Below, piece after piece: positions 23,201 to 33,544 of a stretch of DNA of 64,000 bases. Under the pieces are notes generated by a model. It saw nothing but the letters and a program-made list of their open reading frames with translations, had not been told where the DNA came from and did no database searches. Source of the stretch: Marsupella aquatica (Eukaryota; Marchantiophyta); contig OZ316891.1 in NCBI GenBank assembly GCA_973895155.1, positions 3,286,001 to 3,350,000 of the forward strand, given 5' to 3'. Numbering within the stretch: position 1 is the first letter of the stretch; each line of letters begins with the position of its first letter. The position numbers and the translations under genes were made by a program.

Positions 23201-24593
23201 TATGATCTCCCTCCTTTACAGTACTCCAATCTGCTTGGTCTGCAAATCAATGACCATCATTAAATTATCCAAGCTTACATAATAAAAATATTCAACACAA
23301 ATGCTCCCAAAAATATACAATATTTATGATCAACTCTGATCAAAACGATCTGCACAAATTGGAAGCTTTATGTATGTGTCACTTCCTCTCATCAAGCAAG
23401 TAGAAACATCATGGTTGGACTGTGCACATTTTGTTCATTGCAGTTGGTAGGAATAATGCCATGTGTACATCTAAATGTATATGCCGTTGCCTTGTGAGTG
23501 ATTCCCATTCCAAGCCTTCCCCCTAGTCCATGCCAATTCCAATTTGTGCCTCTAAATCACTCCCCATGTTGTCCCCTTACCCCTTAAAATAAGAGAAATA
23601 TTAGTATCAACATTTTGATGGACCAAAATTTAATTATTTACATTATTATACGTACACAGCCACCCTCAAAGTGTCAAGATTTGGTTAATGCTCGAGTGAG
23701 GGATCCCTGGAACGTCCATAGTGGTCACTGAAAAGACTATTCTGTTTGAAGACATCATTCATTCTTGGCTACATGTTGAGACTTGATCAGGAGCTAATTT
23801 GATACAAGGAAGTACGGTCTAAATTAGTTTGTTAACAATGCTATGTTCTGCGAATATAACCAAGAATTGCAATCAATGAACTCATTGTTACTGTTCCTAA
23901 ACACTAAGAGAACTAGTCAGTGACACGGAGAGTGGAGCCGAGAGTACACCAGTTGAGGAGCGTGGCAATTTGCATTAGTGACCAATCAAAGTGACCTTGC
24001 TCTTGGCATCACAATTGGTATGGTGTTATTGGGCTCAATGCTACAACGAATGTGTATTTTAGCTTTCATACCAGGCCCAGCCAATTTCAATTTGGTCAAG
24101 GATGATGGTAAACCTAGACTGGTTATTTGGCCATCCAGGTTGTTTGCAGGAAAATCTGTTTTGACAGCAAGAAATCTGTTGAATTGATCACCATTCCTGG
24201 TTGGATTACTATAGCTCTCTTGCACTACAATCATGACTACCATTACCTAAATTGCCATGCAAAGAAACCTGAAAATTTCCATTCAAGCTGCTGTAGCAGC
24301 TTACCATTGTCATCTTCCTGGTGTTGCAACTGTGGACCCTCTGGGGATGTACCCTCCATAGCCAGCCCCACTACAATTGCCACAGCTAAGATGTTCACAA
24401 AACCCAAGAATAGTCTGCACTTATGTGGCATTTCTCTGTTATTGGTGAAACCCACAACCCTCTCAGGTAGTTCCTGGAAGTGGACCGAATTCTCACCAAA
24501 ATACTGGCTTGACACAATCCCACCGGCCATTGCCCTTCTACAGTATGTCAAGAACCGGCAAATATTGTGTATCCAACTGTTCCGATCCGCCAT
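20281..24593 (-). CDS. single-span membrane protein with repeats and an unnamed C-terminal domain
   Basis: I did not recognise this gene. Six minus-strand exons fit: 24593-24305, 23239-22919, 22581-21807, 21503-21241, 21067-20841, 20628-20281. Their lengths sum to 2223 nt (741 codons) with compatible phase at every junction; the exon 3 donor is the weakest. Exon 1 begins MADRNSWIHNICRF and carries one hydrophobic helix (LFLGFVNILAVAIVVGLAM). Exon 2 has a Cys-rich patch (VCDFCTASAKKAIRLL, then RCRCCGG). Exon 3 opens with ETIYWRKRVLDIL and continues into 31-32-residue acidic repeats containing CRFHDVENNEA. Exon 4 has two PEF(S)..PEYY repeats. Exons 5-6 form a domain of about 130 residues: ARRPRCGLRM, KARQPGRED, GDTVVRLKMDN and GRWIYLGRHQHG. 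The same domain ends the gene at 26305-27027. I infer a membrane-anchored protein; its function is unknown. Confidence 0.6.
22018..22400 (-). repeat. coding minisatellite, 93-96 bp units
   Basis: About four units of 31-32 codons lie in exon 3 of the membrane-protein gene. Each unit contains ENAHE(S/R)S followed by RF(H/R/L)DVEN(N/T)EA and then AQS.YE(G/C)G. Unit length is always a multiple of three, so the frame is kept and copy number could vary without breaking the protein. Confidence 0.85.
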
Positions 24594-26304
24594 GATTTTG
24601 AGGCAGGTTTGTTTTACTTGTGTATGATGCTGTAGTTGCACTTAAGGACAACAGGTCCCACAGTAGGTTTTTCCTGAGGGGACTGCATTTTGTAAACTTC
24701 AAATTAATTGAGGATCTCCTCACATGGTGGTAGGGTCAAGATAGAGTTGCCAAGATTTTGTTCTCCTGAGGAGGAAGAAGATGCAGAGGAATGGAAGTCT
24801 GGAGTTGGGATACTGTTGCCGGTTGCAATCGTGACAAGGGTTTTGTAAATGCTGATGATGGAATGAATGAAGCTAATGATGGATAGTAGAATCATCTTGA
24901 CAAGCTAGATCAAGATGTGGACCGCTCCAAAGTGAAGGCAAATTGTCGTACTACCCAGATATACTGCAAGGTACAATGAAGTGCATGAAGATATGCAATT
25001 GAAAAAGGTTCATGAATGCCAAAGGTTTCCAGTAGGTGTTGGCTTAGAATTGCTCCTTGGTACATTGTCATACTAAAGTAATGAGATACTTATAAACTTT
25101 GGACTAGGCTTGCATGGTGGTAGGGTAGTCAACCAAGACGCTCATTGCGGAGGCTAATCTGGACTAAAATGAAAAAGCTTACAGTACAAAAAGGCCAACG
25201 TTCCTGAAGGGACCAGTTATCAAAGCCATGAACAGATCTTAGACCCAAAAAAGTATATACTTAGTCATATTCTACTGAAGTATCAATCTGACTAAATGAG
25301 CAATTTTTGTGAGATTGACCTATCAATTTGGACCGTTTGTCTAGTGTTTCAGTTGCTAGCTACTATATGATCTGCAATGGTGTAGCCAATGTCAAATTTC
25401 CATTTTCACTAGTTTATATCTACCCAATTTGCCCAATCTTGTATTCTATTATTGTATGCCCCTTTTTGAAGAAAAACCTGTCTTTGTCTTGCATGGATAG
25501 TCCTCTTTACCAAAGCTGACGATACCATATATATTCAACCAAGCAGATTGAGACCACTATCTTGGCTTGCAACAAAGCAATATTCAGAATTATAGCAAAG
25601 GGAAACTTATGTGGCTTAGTCTACAAAAGAAAACATCTAAGTATTAAGTAAACAAGAAATAAAATTAATTACTTATGTTGCTATGGACAGAGCTCCAGAC
25701 CAAGTCTGCATGATCTATCATGATTTTGCATGATACATTTTTGAATTCCCATTGGCAATGTGGTAAACATTGTGAAATCCACAAAAGCGTGTCTACAAGG
25801 AAAGTTAGACTGAAAATTACATCCTAAGCTAGCTGGTACAAGTTGTGACAGAACTGCCCTAGTATGCCATAAGCCTAACTAGATCCAAAATCCAATAGCA
25901 TGATACTGGCATGGAATACTTTGATGAGGCTGAGGGGAGTTATCTTTGGGAGGTTAGTTGCAATATAGTAGGTTCAACTGGAATCCTTGATCCTACCTTG
26001 TGAACAGCTTGGAATTGGATTATTTTTGTGTAATGTTGATCAACTGCTCATACTGAGATTTCTTCCAACTTATATTACTTGAGTTGAGCCATGAACTCCT
26101 ACAGCTTCTAGGTTGGTGCTCTGTGCTTCTCTTAGCTCGGCTTGGGTAATTAAACTACACTAGCCAGCTGGCCAGACTGTGTTCTGAGTTTTTCCAAATT
26201 ACACCCAATTTTCAGGATGATACTTCAAACGGGACTTCAAGCCTGGTGAGATGACTGAGATTCTCTTAGACTTGAATTTATTGTTCTAGCTGCAGGCAAG
26301 TTGG
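24594..26304. other. intergenic, no gene seen
   Basis: AT-rich spacer between two minus-strand genes. The minus frame at 24704-24895 starts with a hydrophobic stretch followed by Ser-rich sequence but has no recognisable partner. Nothing else is supported. Confidence 0.4.
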
Positions 26305-27027
26305 TTAGGCCAACTCCATTTGGTTTGCATATTTTCCCAAGTACACCCAATTTCCGTGATGGTACAAGTACCCACGAGTAGTTACAAAGCTATGTTGCAC
26401 GAAAGAATAGTTGTCCAGCTTGAAACGCAGCAAGTAGTCGCCTTCCTCAAACCGAGGGAGCTGTTCGGCATCAAAGAACTCCACCACACGCTTCCCAGGT
26501 TTCTTCACGTGGTGCAACAACAGGTCACCGTCCTTGGGAGTAAAGAGCAGGTCTATTCTACCTGGCTGCCTTTGGGGCTTCTCAGGATTGCTTCTGGGTT
26601 CTGGAACACAATACTGCTTATCATTCTTGAGCGACCTCAGTAGTTGAAATCCACATCTAGGCCTTCTGCGAAATATTTCTCTAATGAGTTCTCCTGAAGG
26701 GGTGGTGAGGTGGATGTGGTGGCCTCGGAGACGTCTGTTTCTCAGGCTTCTACCTCGAGCTTGGCTGGAGCCTATTTGTGATATAAGTGTTTGCAGAGAA
26801 AATGATAAAGTTAAGGGTGGTTGAGTAGTAGGCTGTCCAATGTCACTGCTACTATCCGAGGGCTGCAGCTGTGCCGGTTGCTGCTGGTGGGGGGTTGATT
26901 CTACAGGTAGAAGCGTGAATTGATGTTCTATTGGACTGCTTTCCTCCTCCTCCTGCTCACTGGAAGAGTCTGATAACTCTAAGTCGTCCAGACTAGAGCT
27001 AGCAGACTCCGTGGTACTGTTGTCCAT
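26305..27027 (-). CDS. one-exon protein sharing the unnamed C-terminal domain
   Basis: I did not recognise this family. The 240-residue frame starts at an ATG (MDNSTTESASSSLDDL) and needs no intron. Residues 1-110 are low complexity: Ser and acidic first, then Gln/Pro-rich. A basic stretch (ARGRSLRNRRLRGHHIHL) leads into the domain shared with the gene at 20281-24593: FRRRPRCGFQLL, PQRQPGRIDLLF, KPGKRVVEFF, EEGDYLLRFKLDN and GNWVYLGKYANQ. Alignment runs end to end through about 125 residues, including RRPRCG, RQPGR, GD, R.K.DN and W.YLG. It lacks the membrane helix and repeats of its paralogue, and the intron that splits the paralogue's domain after RRPRCGLRM is absent. It may be a truncated or retroposed copy, or a shorter family member. 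Open frame and conservation argue that it is a real gene. Confidence 0.7.
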   Translation of the reverse strand: MDNSTTESASSSLDDLELSDSSSEQEEEESSPIEHQFTLLPVESTPHQQQPAQLQPSDSSSDIGQPTTQPPLTLSFSLQTLISQIGSSQARGRSLRNRRLRGHHIHLTTPSGELIREIFRRRPRCGFQLLRSLKNDKQYCVPEPRSNPEKPQRQPGRIDLLFTPKDGDLLLHHVKKPGKRVVEFFDAEQLPRFEEGDYLLRFKLDNYSFVQHSFVTTRGYLYHHGNWVYLGKYANQMELA

Positions 27028-29916
27028 CCTTTCTGTCCATGTATTACGTCACTTGCTTCTCTCGAAATCTTAATGTTGGGGCAATGCTTCCCTCATAAGT
27101 TTTTGGCTCCACGTTGGCATTCCTAAGCAACAGTCATCTACATTTACAGGCCATATACTCCTACTTAATGTGCATTATCCAAATTCCTAAACATCAAGTA
27201 AATGCAGCAGGGCTACATTGGAAATCAAGAGATTGTTTTCCAATTTGCCTCCGAGCATAAAATTTGACGTTGACCAATGCAATTATCACATATTTACTTT
27301 AAAATCAAATTTTTAGCTCATTGCATGAAAAACTCAGGATGACTGGGCAATTCTAGAAATTTTATTTCAAATTTCTCTGGAAGTAAAAAGTTAGGGATGT
27401 CTGACATTCGAATTGAACATTCTTTGATTTCAGCTTTTGGTGTGTCATTATCTCGATTTTGAAGTCTTTTGGGACAAAAAGTGCAAAGTACATGACCATG
27501 AAAAGTATTTATTATAGAGAATCCTAAGAAGTTACATGCAGTGGAATGGGAAGCAAAGGGGAGGTCAGACTTCTACAATTGGGCAGAGATGACATTTGGT
27601 ACATGCTTGTTTGATTTAAAACTGAGCCAGGTAACTTGGATCGCATCCTTTAATGGGCAATTGCATCATCTGATTGACATTACAGCCAACTTCCTTTCCC
27701 AAACAACACTATGGGGCTGAATTTAGATTCGTAGAGTGGCTATTTCAAAGAATAAACTGGGAATTTGCTCTTCATCTTCATTCCAAAAGAGAGCACATTT
27801 CACCTTGTTGATGATTTCTCCCTATTCAGCCCTCTAATACAGACCTTCAGATCTAAGATTTTTTTTTAATCCTCCCTCACACCATATTCCAATCAGGGGA
27901 GAAGGAGCTGATGGGGTGGGGAAACAAGGGTTGGTTGATTACTTACTGCAAGGGATCTGGAGCAAGAACTACACCAATAAGTTCCATGATATATGAAATT
28001 GCTATGGGTATCTGTTTTCATCCAAATGCTTAATCCTGGTTTGGACCAATTGGTCCTCTACTGGAAGAAAAAGGGTTGATATATTACTTACGGCAAGAGA
28101 TTTGGGACATAAGTGGATCAATACCTACAAAATGTGAGCTCCCCGTCTCCAGAGGCAGGAATTGGCCATGGGTTTTGTGTTTCCATCGCCGTGGTGAATC
28201 CTGGTGTGGATTGCTTGCTGCTCTCGTGGTGGGATTCTGGTCATTCAGACAAGTAGGTAATGAGCCTTTTACTAACTTTTGTAGAGGGCCACGGAGTCAA
28301 AGGTGAACAGGTGCATCCTGAAACCAAAGGGCATGTGCCTCCAAACAAATTCACTTTTGTGACGCTCTTGCCAGATTTGCTCCAAGGCTTTTCAGTTTAC
28401 TCTTCATTAGGGCTTTAGTTAGTTTGCACTTAGTGGGGACACTTTCAGGTTTGGGTGTTTTTCCTTGTTTTCTCCTCTTCATGGGGGTCTCATGCTTTTG
28501 AGGTCCTGTTTCCTAGTTTGGATTTACTGCAAAGCTTTGCACTTTACTCTGCAGTAGGGCTTTAGTTAGTTTGCACTTAGTGGGGACTCTTCAGCTTTTG
28601 GGGGCTTTTCCTTGTTTTCTCGCTTCATGCAGTCTCATACTTTTGGTATCCTGTTTCGAGGTTGGCATATCTTCTTTGGCAGCGTGATATGTACAATAGT
28701 GTACCTTTGCCTCATATTTTCTCTCCACAAAGCCAGGAACCAATGAGATAGCTAATGGTATTTCTAACTCGATGTACCAGATCAACCAGTCAAGTAGTGC
28801 TATGGCATACTTGCCAATCAATGTTTTAATATCTAAATATTATTATTTGGGCAAATGGAGGCTTTCAGTAAGCAGGAGGTCCTGAGTTCAAGTGTCAGTT
28901 GGAGCCTGTTTTTTAGTGGATCCAATCAGATGACTGTGTATCTCATCACTTTAAAGTATACGACGTCATCTGAACGGTGATGGAAACCCAGCACAACATC
29001 TTGTACTTGGGTTTCTTTCATCATGTGAAAGGCATCCACCTCCAAGACTCAATGTAAAATTAAAATTGTCAGCAAACTATGAGGGTTTGTTTGTTTACTT
29101 GTTAGGTGGGGGCAGAGAGGGATGGCGGTTTTCTTAGGAGCTTCAGCTTGATGTTACTTTATTGTCTTCTTTCAAGAGGCACCCTCTTTGCCTATGAAAG
29201 GGACACTTTCAATTATATAGAACATTGTCACAAAACAAAATGCATCAAATCTAGGGCAGGAACCCTAAGACAGGAGACCCAATAAAGAGAAGAAAACAAG
29301 AGAAAACCCCTAGAAAGACCAGAGACCCAGAACAGAATCCACCATACAATTTGTTTAAAATTAAAACAAAGAACTAGAAGGAAAGATATTATGGCACTTG
29401 CTATTGAATTGAATAAGAAGGGATTGAAATCGTGTGCTCGACAAGATGTCAGACCGGGAACTTCATCATGTGTGGCAGCGACATGTACCAGATGAAGTAT
29501 TTCAATGATTCGAGTGCAGGTTGACAAAAACAACTTACCTGAAAACAAAATCCCTGTCCGGACATATACGGAAATTACGCTACCTAATTCAATGGCGAAG
29601 GTCAAAGAACGCCCCAATTGACACTTCTCAGTCCAAGACAGTCACGTAACAAGCGAAGAAATCAAAAGATTCCAGTGAAGAAACAATAGATCAGTGCAGG
29701 AATGATAGTACAACATTACACTGAACGGCTACTTCTCTCCTCGGACTCGTGCAGGACTCTCAGAATTCCCACAGAATCACCTCTGATTTGCACTGAAAGA
29801 CTTCAGCAATTTAAGAACTCTAAACTCCTAACAACAACCCCCTTCCCTCCTTTTAAAGTCTTTTGTAACTGGCTACATGGTCTATAAAAAATTTAATAAG
29901 CTACAAAATCGAGAAC
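27028..29916. other. intergenic, tandem duplication, no gene seen
   Basis: No exon is supported. The segment holds a tandem duplication (28386-28665) and a possible second SINE-like stretch near 28845-28915 with a weak B box (GTTCAAGTGTC). The region just below 29917 is presumably the 3' untranslated region of TOC75. Confidence 0.4.
28386..28665 (+). repeat. tandem duplication, about 148-bp period
   Basis: Two units share GGGCTTTAGTTAGTTTGCAC, TTAGTGGGGAC, TTTTCCTTGTTTTCTC and CTTCATG.....CTCAT.CTTTTG in the same order. They are non-coding and moderately diverged. Confidence 0.8.
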
Positions 29917-32397
29917 TTAGAATCGCTCTCCAAATCTTACATATAGCGCACCAATACCCGTGTTGCAATCCTTGACATATTCAGACCTGATAGTGCCCAG
30001 CTTTACCCCAACACCGTATGAGGCTCCACTGCCAGCCCGTCTGAAATATTCAGTTGGATTTCCCCTCACGTCCTTCGAGCTTCCCAGGTCAGTTCCATAC
30101 TCCACAAACGCATAAGTATGTGTATTCCTAATAGGGATACGAACTTCGGTAGCAACCTCCAGGAACTTTCTGCAGGCAGCCAGTTCTCCAATACTGTAGC
30201 CTCGTACAGAATACGGGCCACCTAATGTGTATGCATCATAGGTTGCAAGATCTCCCACGCATCCACCATAGCGACCATGAAGTACCAACACGGGAGGTGG
30301 TTTCAATTGATCCTTTGTGTCTTCCGGTTGCAGCTGGATAAAGTGGGAGAAGGTAAGTTGATGGCGGTTAAAAAATGGGAACTTGCTACCAAGTCCGAGT
30401 CCTTGATCCCACTGGAATATGTTGCGATTTCCAATCGGTGTACCATTCACAAACCGCGTGTTGTCTCGGGTAATATTGCCTTGAAGGAAAGCAACACGGT
30501 CAATTCCCGTATCACTATGTGTGGTTGGGGGACCTTCCATAGACAGTGCCCCACTGGGGAGAGTTCTAGATCCGTTGGTGCAGATGGCACTTGTTTCATC
30601 TCTTGTAGTGACCTCTTCCACAACAAAACCGTACGTAAATTTACTTTGCCGTGTCAAGTTCTCAGTCAAATTTGCTTTAAAGCCAGCTCTATCCACCCAA
30701 ATGGCTGGTACTTCGTCTTGGCCAGCTCCACCAGTGAACACAGCACTTAGTTTCCGACTATTGAAACAGCTTGCTCGAAATGTGCGGTTCCGGGGGTCAT
30801 CTACTCCATCGACGTAAGGGTGGACGTATTCTGCCTTGAAGCCCAGATCATCTTGGGGATTTAGCAAGTTACTGGAGGTGACGCAGCCCAGGATGGAGCG
30901 ATTCAACCCATACAGGTTACGGTGCTCAAAAGTAACGCTTCCGCCGGGTCGAATTGAAGCCAGAGTCGGGCGACCAGAACTTCCAGGGACGACACTCCAC
31001 TCGGTACTTACTTCAGCTGTTTTCTGCTCGAGCTCCTTCAGCTTCACCTCAACAACAATACCACCATCAGTCTCCTCATCAGGCCTCGGGTTGACTTCAA
31101 TGTTGGAGAACAAGGCCAGCCCATTTACATTCCTCAGGGCTTTCTTGCCTGCCTCAATATTAAATACTTGACCAGGAGTGAGCTGGTCTGGTAACTCCCT
31201 GCCTATAATTTCCATCTTAGTTACACCCTCACAAGAAACACCCATCTTGTCCAGAAATTGAATCTGCAATTTGGTAATGTCTCCCTCCACAACCTCGCAA
31301 ACTACCTCGTTCGTATTCAAATTCCCAAAATTCACTACTTGGGCACAGGCATATCCTTCCTCGTGGTACCACCTCTGAACCCTGTCTCTAATTCTTTGAA
31401 GCATCCGGGCAGTGACCCTAGTTTCGGTTCGTAGCCAGCCGGAGATCTCTCGCTCGACACTCTTCGGTAACATGCAGGGTCTAGCTCTCCTCAGACGGCT
31501 CTTATATTCCTCTTCCTGCACCTTGGCCATTTCCTCTCGCTGCTGATCCGTCATACTCGTTTCAGTCTCAGGCAGACGGCTCTGAGAAAGCAATCCAACA
31601 TTAACACATCTGAATGAGTCTGCAGGTTGCCATTGGCTCTCCACAAACGAAATCTGCATTTTCAAGGTTCCGTCGGCTTGCGTCAACCCTTCCATTTCCA
31701 CAGTTTGGAACATACCACAATTCAGTAAGTTCTCCACCTCAGATTCAAGCTGTGCCTTAGTAGCAATCCCTCCCGGGCGCAATGTGACCAGCTCATAGAA
31801 TGGGTCCTTTACATTAACAGGCTGCTTGGTCCGCTTATCTATCAACTCCACGCCTGTGACCTTATATTTCTTATTAGGATTCAGCTTGCTTACATGCACT
31901 TTGATGTCCACTCTCAAACCGTGGGGATCAAAACCCTCAGACTCATCACTAGCAAAGGCCAGACCTACATTGTCAAAAATTGAGGACCACCCGTTTCCAC
32001 CACCTCCACCACCTCCACCACCACCACCACCTGCACCTCCACCGTCTCCTCCCCCACTACCTCCGCCAAAACCACCACCCAGGATAGAGACAATGGAAAC
32101 AGCACCAAGCCCCGAAGTCACTCCCGCTACACCAGACAGAACCTTACGCCAGTCTACAGACTTGGAGAGCAAACTAATAGACGATATCTTTGGGGACGAC
32201 CGCCTAGCCCCCCGCGCCCCTCTTGGCTCTGAAGAAGCTGAGGACGGGCCCCGCAAACAGAAGAATCTGAACGCTGGAGTATGCAAGGCCTGCATAGCTG
32301 AATATTTGTCTATCTGCGCTTCTCTACCAGAAAACTGCTGGAGCAATGTGCTCCCACAGTAAATCCCCGTCAAAGTTCCACATGTGAGTCTCTCCAT
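29917..32397 (-). CDS. TOC75: TOC75, chloroplast outer-envelope protein import channel
   Basis: TOC75 is the Omp85-family beta-barrel through which nuclear-encoded preproteins cross the chloroplast outer membrane, working with the GTPase receptors TOC34 and TOC159. One uninterrupted frame of 826 residues covers the whole protein, close to the roughly 810-820 usual in plants. Residues 1 to about 85 are a Ser/Arg-rich transit peptide. A hydrophobic segment (about 88-106) precedes a Gly-rich tract (107-136), which in pea TOC75 is needed for stopping at the envelope. POTRA repeats follow (about 160-440; for example GFDPHGLRVDIKVHVS, RARPCMLPKSVE, NFGNLNTNEVVCEVVEGDI). The barrel starts near EVSTEWSVVPG; the conserved GGPYSVRGYSIGELA lies in the late barrel. 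The protein ends VRFGERF, with the terminal Phe typical of Omp85 proteins. It has no introns, unlike flowering-plant TOC75. I chose the ATG at 32397 because an upstream in-frame ATG is cut off by a stop. Confidence 0.95.
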   Translation of the reverse strand: MERLTCGTLTGIYCGSTLLQQFSGREAQIDKYSAMQALHTPAFRFFCLRGPSSASSEPRGARGARRSSPKISSISLLSKSVDWRKVLSGVAGVTSGLGAVSIVSILGGGFGGGSGGGDGGGAGGGGGGGGGGGGNGWSSIFDNVGLAFASDESEGFDPHGLRVDIKVHVSKLNPNKKYKVTGVELIDKRTKQPVNVKDPFYELVTLRPGGIATKAQLESEVENLLNCGMFQTVEMEGLTQADGTLKMQISFVESQWQPADSFRCVNVGLLSQSRLPETETSMTDQQREEMAKVQEEEYKSRLRRARPCMLPKSVEREISGWLRTETRVTARMLQRIRDRVQRWYHEEGYACAQVVNFGNLNTNEVVCEVVEGDITKLQIQFLDKMGVSCEGVTKMEIIGRELPDQLTPGQVFNIEAGKKALRNVNGLALFSNIEVNPRPDEETDGGIVVEVKLKELEQKTAEVSTEWSVVPGSSGRPTLASIRPGGSVTFEHRNLYGLNRSILGCVTSSNLLNPQDDLGFKAEYVHPYVDGVDDPRNRTFRASCFNSRKLSAVFTGGAGQDEVPAIWVDRAGFKANLTENLTRQSKFTYGFVVEEVTTRDETSAICTNGSRTLPSGALSMEGPPTTHSDTGIDRVAFLQGNITRDNTRFVNGTPIGNRNIFQWDQGLGLGSKFPFFNRHQLTFSHFIQLQPEDTKDQLKPPPVLVLHGRYGGCVGDLATYDAYTLGGPYSVRGYSIGELAACRKFLEVATEVRIPIRNTHTYAFVEYGTDLGSSKDVRGNPTEYFRRAGSGASYGVGVKLGTIRSEYVKDCNTGIGALYVRFGERF

Positions 32398-32551
32398 GGC
32401 GAAATGTGGGCGAACAAATCAAACATAGACCTCACAATCGTCCAAAATCCCACCGTTCATCCCCGTTGAAGTTCCGTATGTGAGCCCTTCCATGGCGAAA
32501 TTGGGGCGAACAAATCAAACACAGACCTCGCTGCCGTCCAAAATCCTGACT
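32360..32551 (-). repeat. 96-bp tandem duplication across the TOC75 start codon
   Basis: Two adjacent 96-bp units share CCATGGCGAAAT (the start codon on the minus strand is CAT here), GGGCGAACAAATCAAACA and CCGTCCAAAATCC. The downstream unit holds the real start (32395-32397), the upstream unit a second ATG (32491-32493) exactly 96 bp away. Confidence 0.9.
32419..32493 (-). promoter_or_regulatory. 24-codon upstream ORF in the TOC75 leader
   Basis: The duplicated start codon opens a frame MEGLTYGTSTG..., a near copy of the TOC75 N-terminus MERLTCGTLTG. It ends at TGA (32421-32419), 21 bp before the main ATG and in the same frame. If transcription begins upstream of 32493, this uORF could reduce TOC75 translation; that effect is inferred, and the transcription start is unknown. 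Confidence 0.6.
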
Positions 32552-32818
32552 ACATACCTCCCTGCGGAAGCCTGCTCCCTCTGAAACAAGCAGAGTAACA
32601 ACAAGCAACACATTCACCGTCAAGACATTATAAACCCTCGAGCTCCTAAACCCTCGAACCCCTCACTCAGTGCACACCAACCTCTAATTGACTATGGAGA
32701 GGATCCCCATTTTCCCTCTCCGTCAAATAAGAAGCACTGCAATGACGATGTTGTTCATCTTACGTGCCGCCCAAAAGCCCTTAGGAAATCTGATACCCAT
32801 TACTGATTAAGAATCGAG

Positions 32819-33078
32819 AAGATAAGACCAGATCCATTGATGATGCCCCCCTGGGACCGAAATTGCATCTTCTGTATTGGCATCCATTGGAACTGCGGCC
32901 GTCACGCATGTAAGAGCTTCAAGGTTCATTGCGTAGTAAGAACCTGGAAGGTAAGACCACCCTATTGGTGGTGCTCCCCTCGGACCCTAATTTTGCATCC
33001 TCTGTATGGGATATCCCATTGTGGATGTGGGCGTTACGCGAGTACGAGCTTCAAGCTTCATGGGGTAATTGAGTACAA
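32819..33078 (+). repeat. tandem duplication, about 131-bp period
   Basis: Two units share GTAAGACCA or ATAAGACCA, GATGC/GGTGCTCCCC, GGACC.AA..TTGCATC.TCTGTAT.GG and GAGCTTCAAG.TTCAT. They are diverged but clearly collinear, and non-coding. Confidence 0.75.
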
Positions 33079-33523
33079 AGATAGAACCCTTAGGACTGCA
33101 AGCTGATTTTAAAAGGACGATTGACGGACGTGAAGCAAAGGAGACACTGGGAATCATCCATATAAAGTACACATTGGCTGGCACGGACGGTTTTCGACAC
33201 GCACAAGTTGAAGCTACTACTGCAGAGGTGCAAGTGAAAGCAAACCATTCAATCCAAGTAACATATATTCGCTACAGAATGGGGTTTGGGTTTAAAAAGT
33301 CGCAAGGGACATACGTTTTTTATGGCCGACGAACTGGCTGTATCTCCCTGTGCACTCTGTCTCCCCTCCCGTAAATGGCTCGGCTCCTCCTTAGGGTCCA
33401 GACCGCTCTGTCATCGTCACTCCCATTGGCAGTTCCTGCCTGCAATAACGACCATAGAAGGATTCCCACGTCCCAGTGCCAAGTGAGAAACGTTTTCTCA
33501 GGCCTTCGTCAGTTCAACATTTT

Positions 33524-33544
33524 ATCCATCCATCCATCCATCCA
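33524..33544 (+). repeat. (ATCC)n microsatellite
   Basis: About five uninterrupted copies of the tetranucleotide ATCC, ending in TCCA. Confidence 0.9.

Noticed and set aside
23986-24243. 85-codon minus-strand frame
   Set aside because: It falls in the first intron of the membrane-protein gene, and exons 1 and 2 join in phase without it.
24127-24627. 166-codon plus-strand frame
   Set aside because: It lies antisense to exon 1 of the membrane-protein gene, which has a membrane helix and in-phase splice sites.
29228-29617. 129-codon hydrophobic minus-strand frame
   Set aside because: It lies in the probable 3' flank of TOC75, has no recognisable family and no codon or motif support.
30277-32362. 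Several plus-strand frames of 98-178 codons
   Set aside because: All are antisense shadows of the TOC75 coding sequence.
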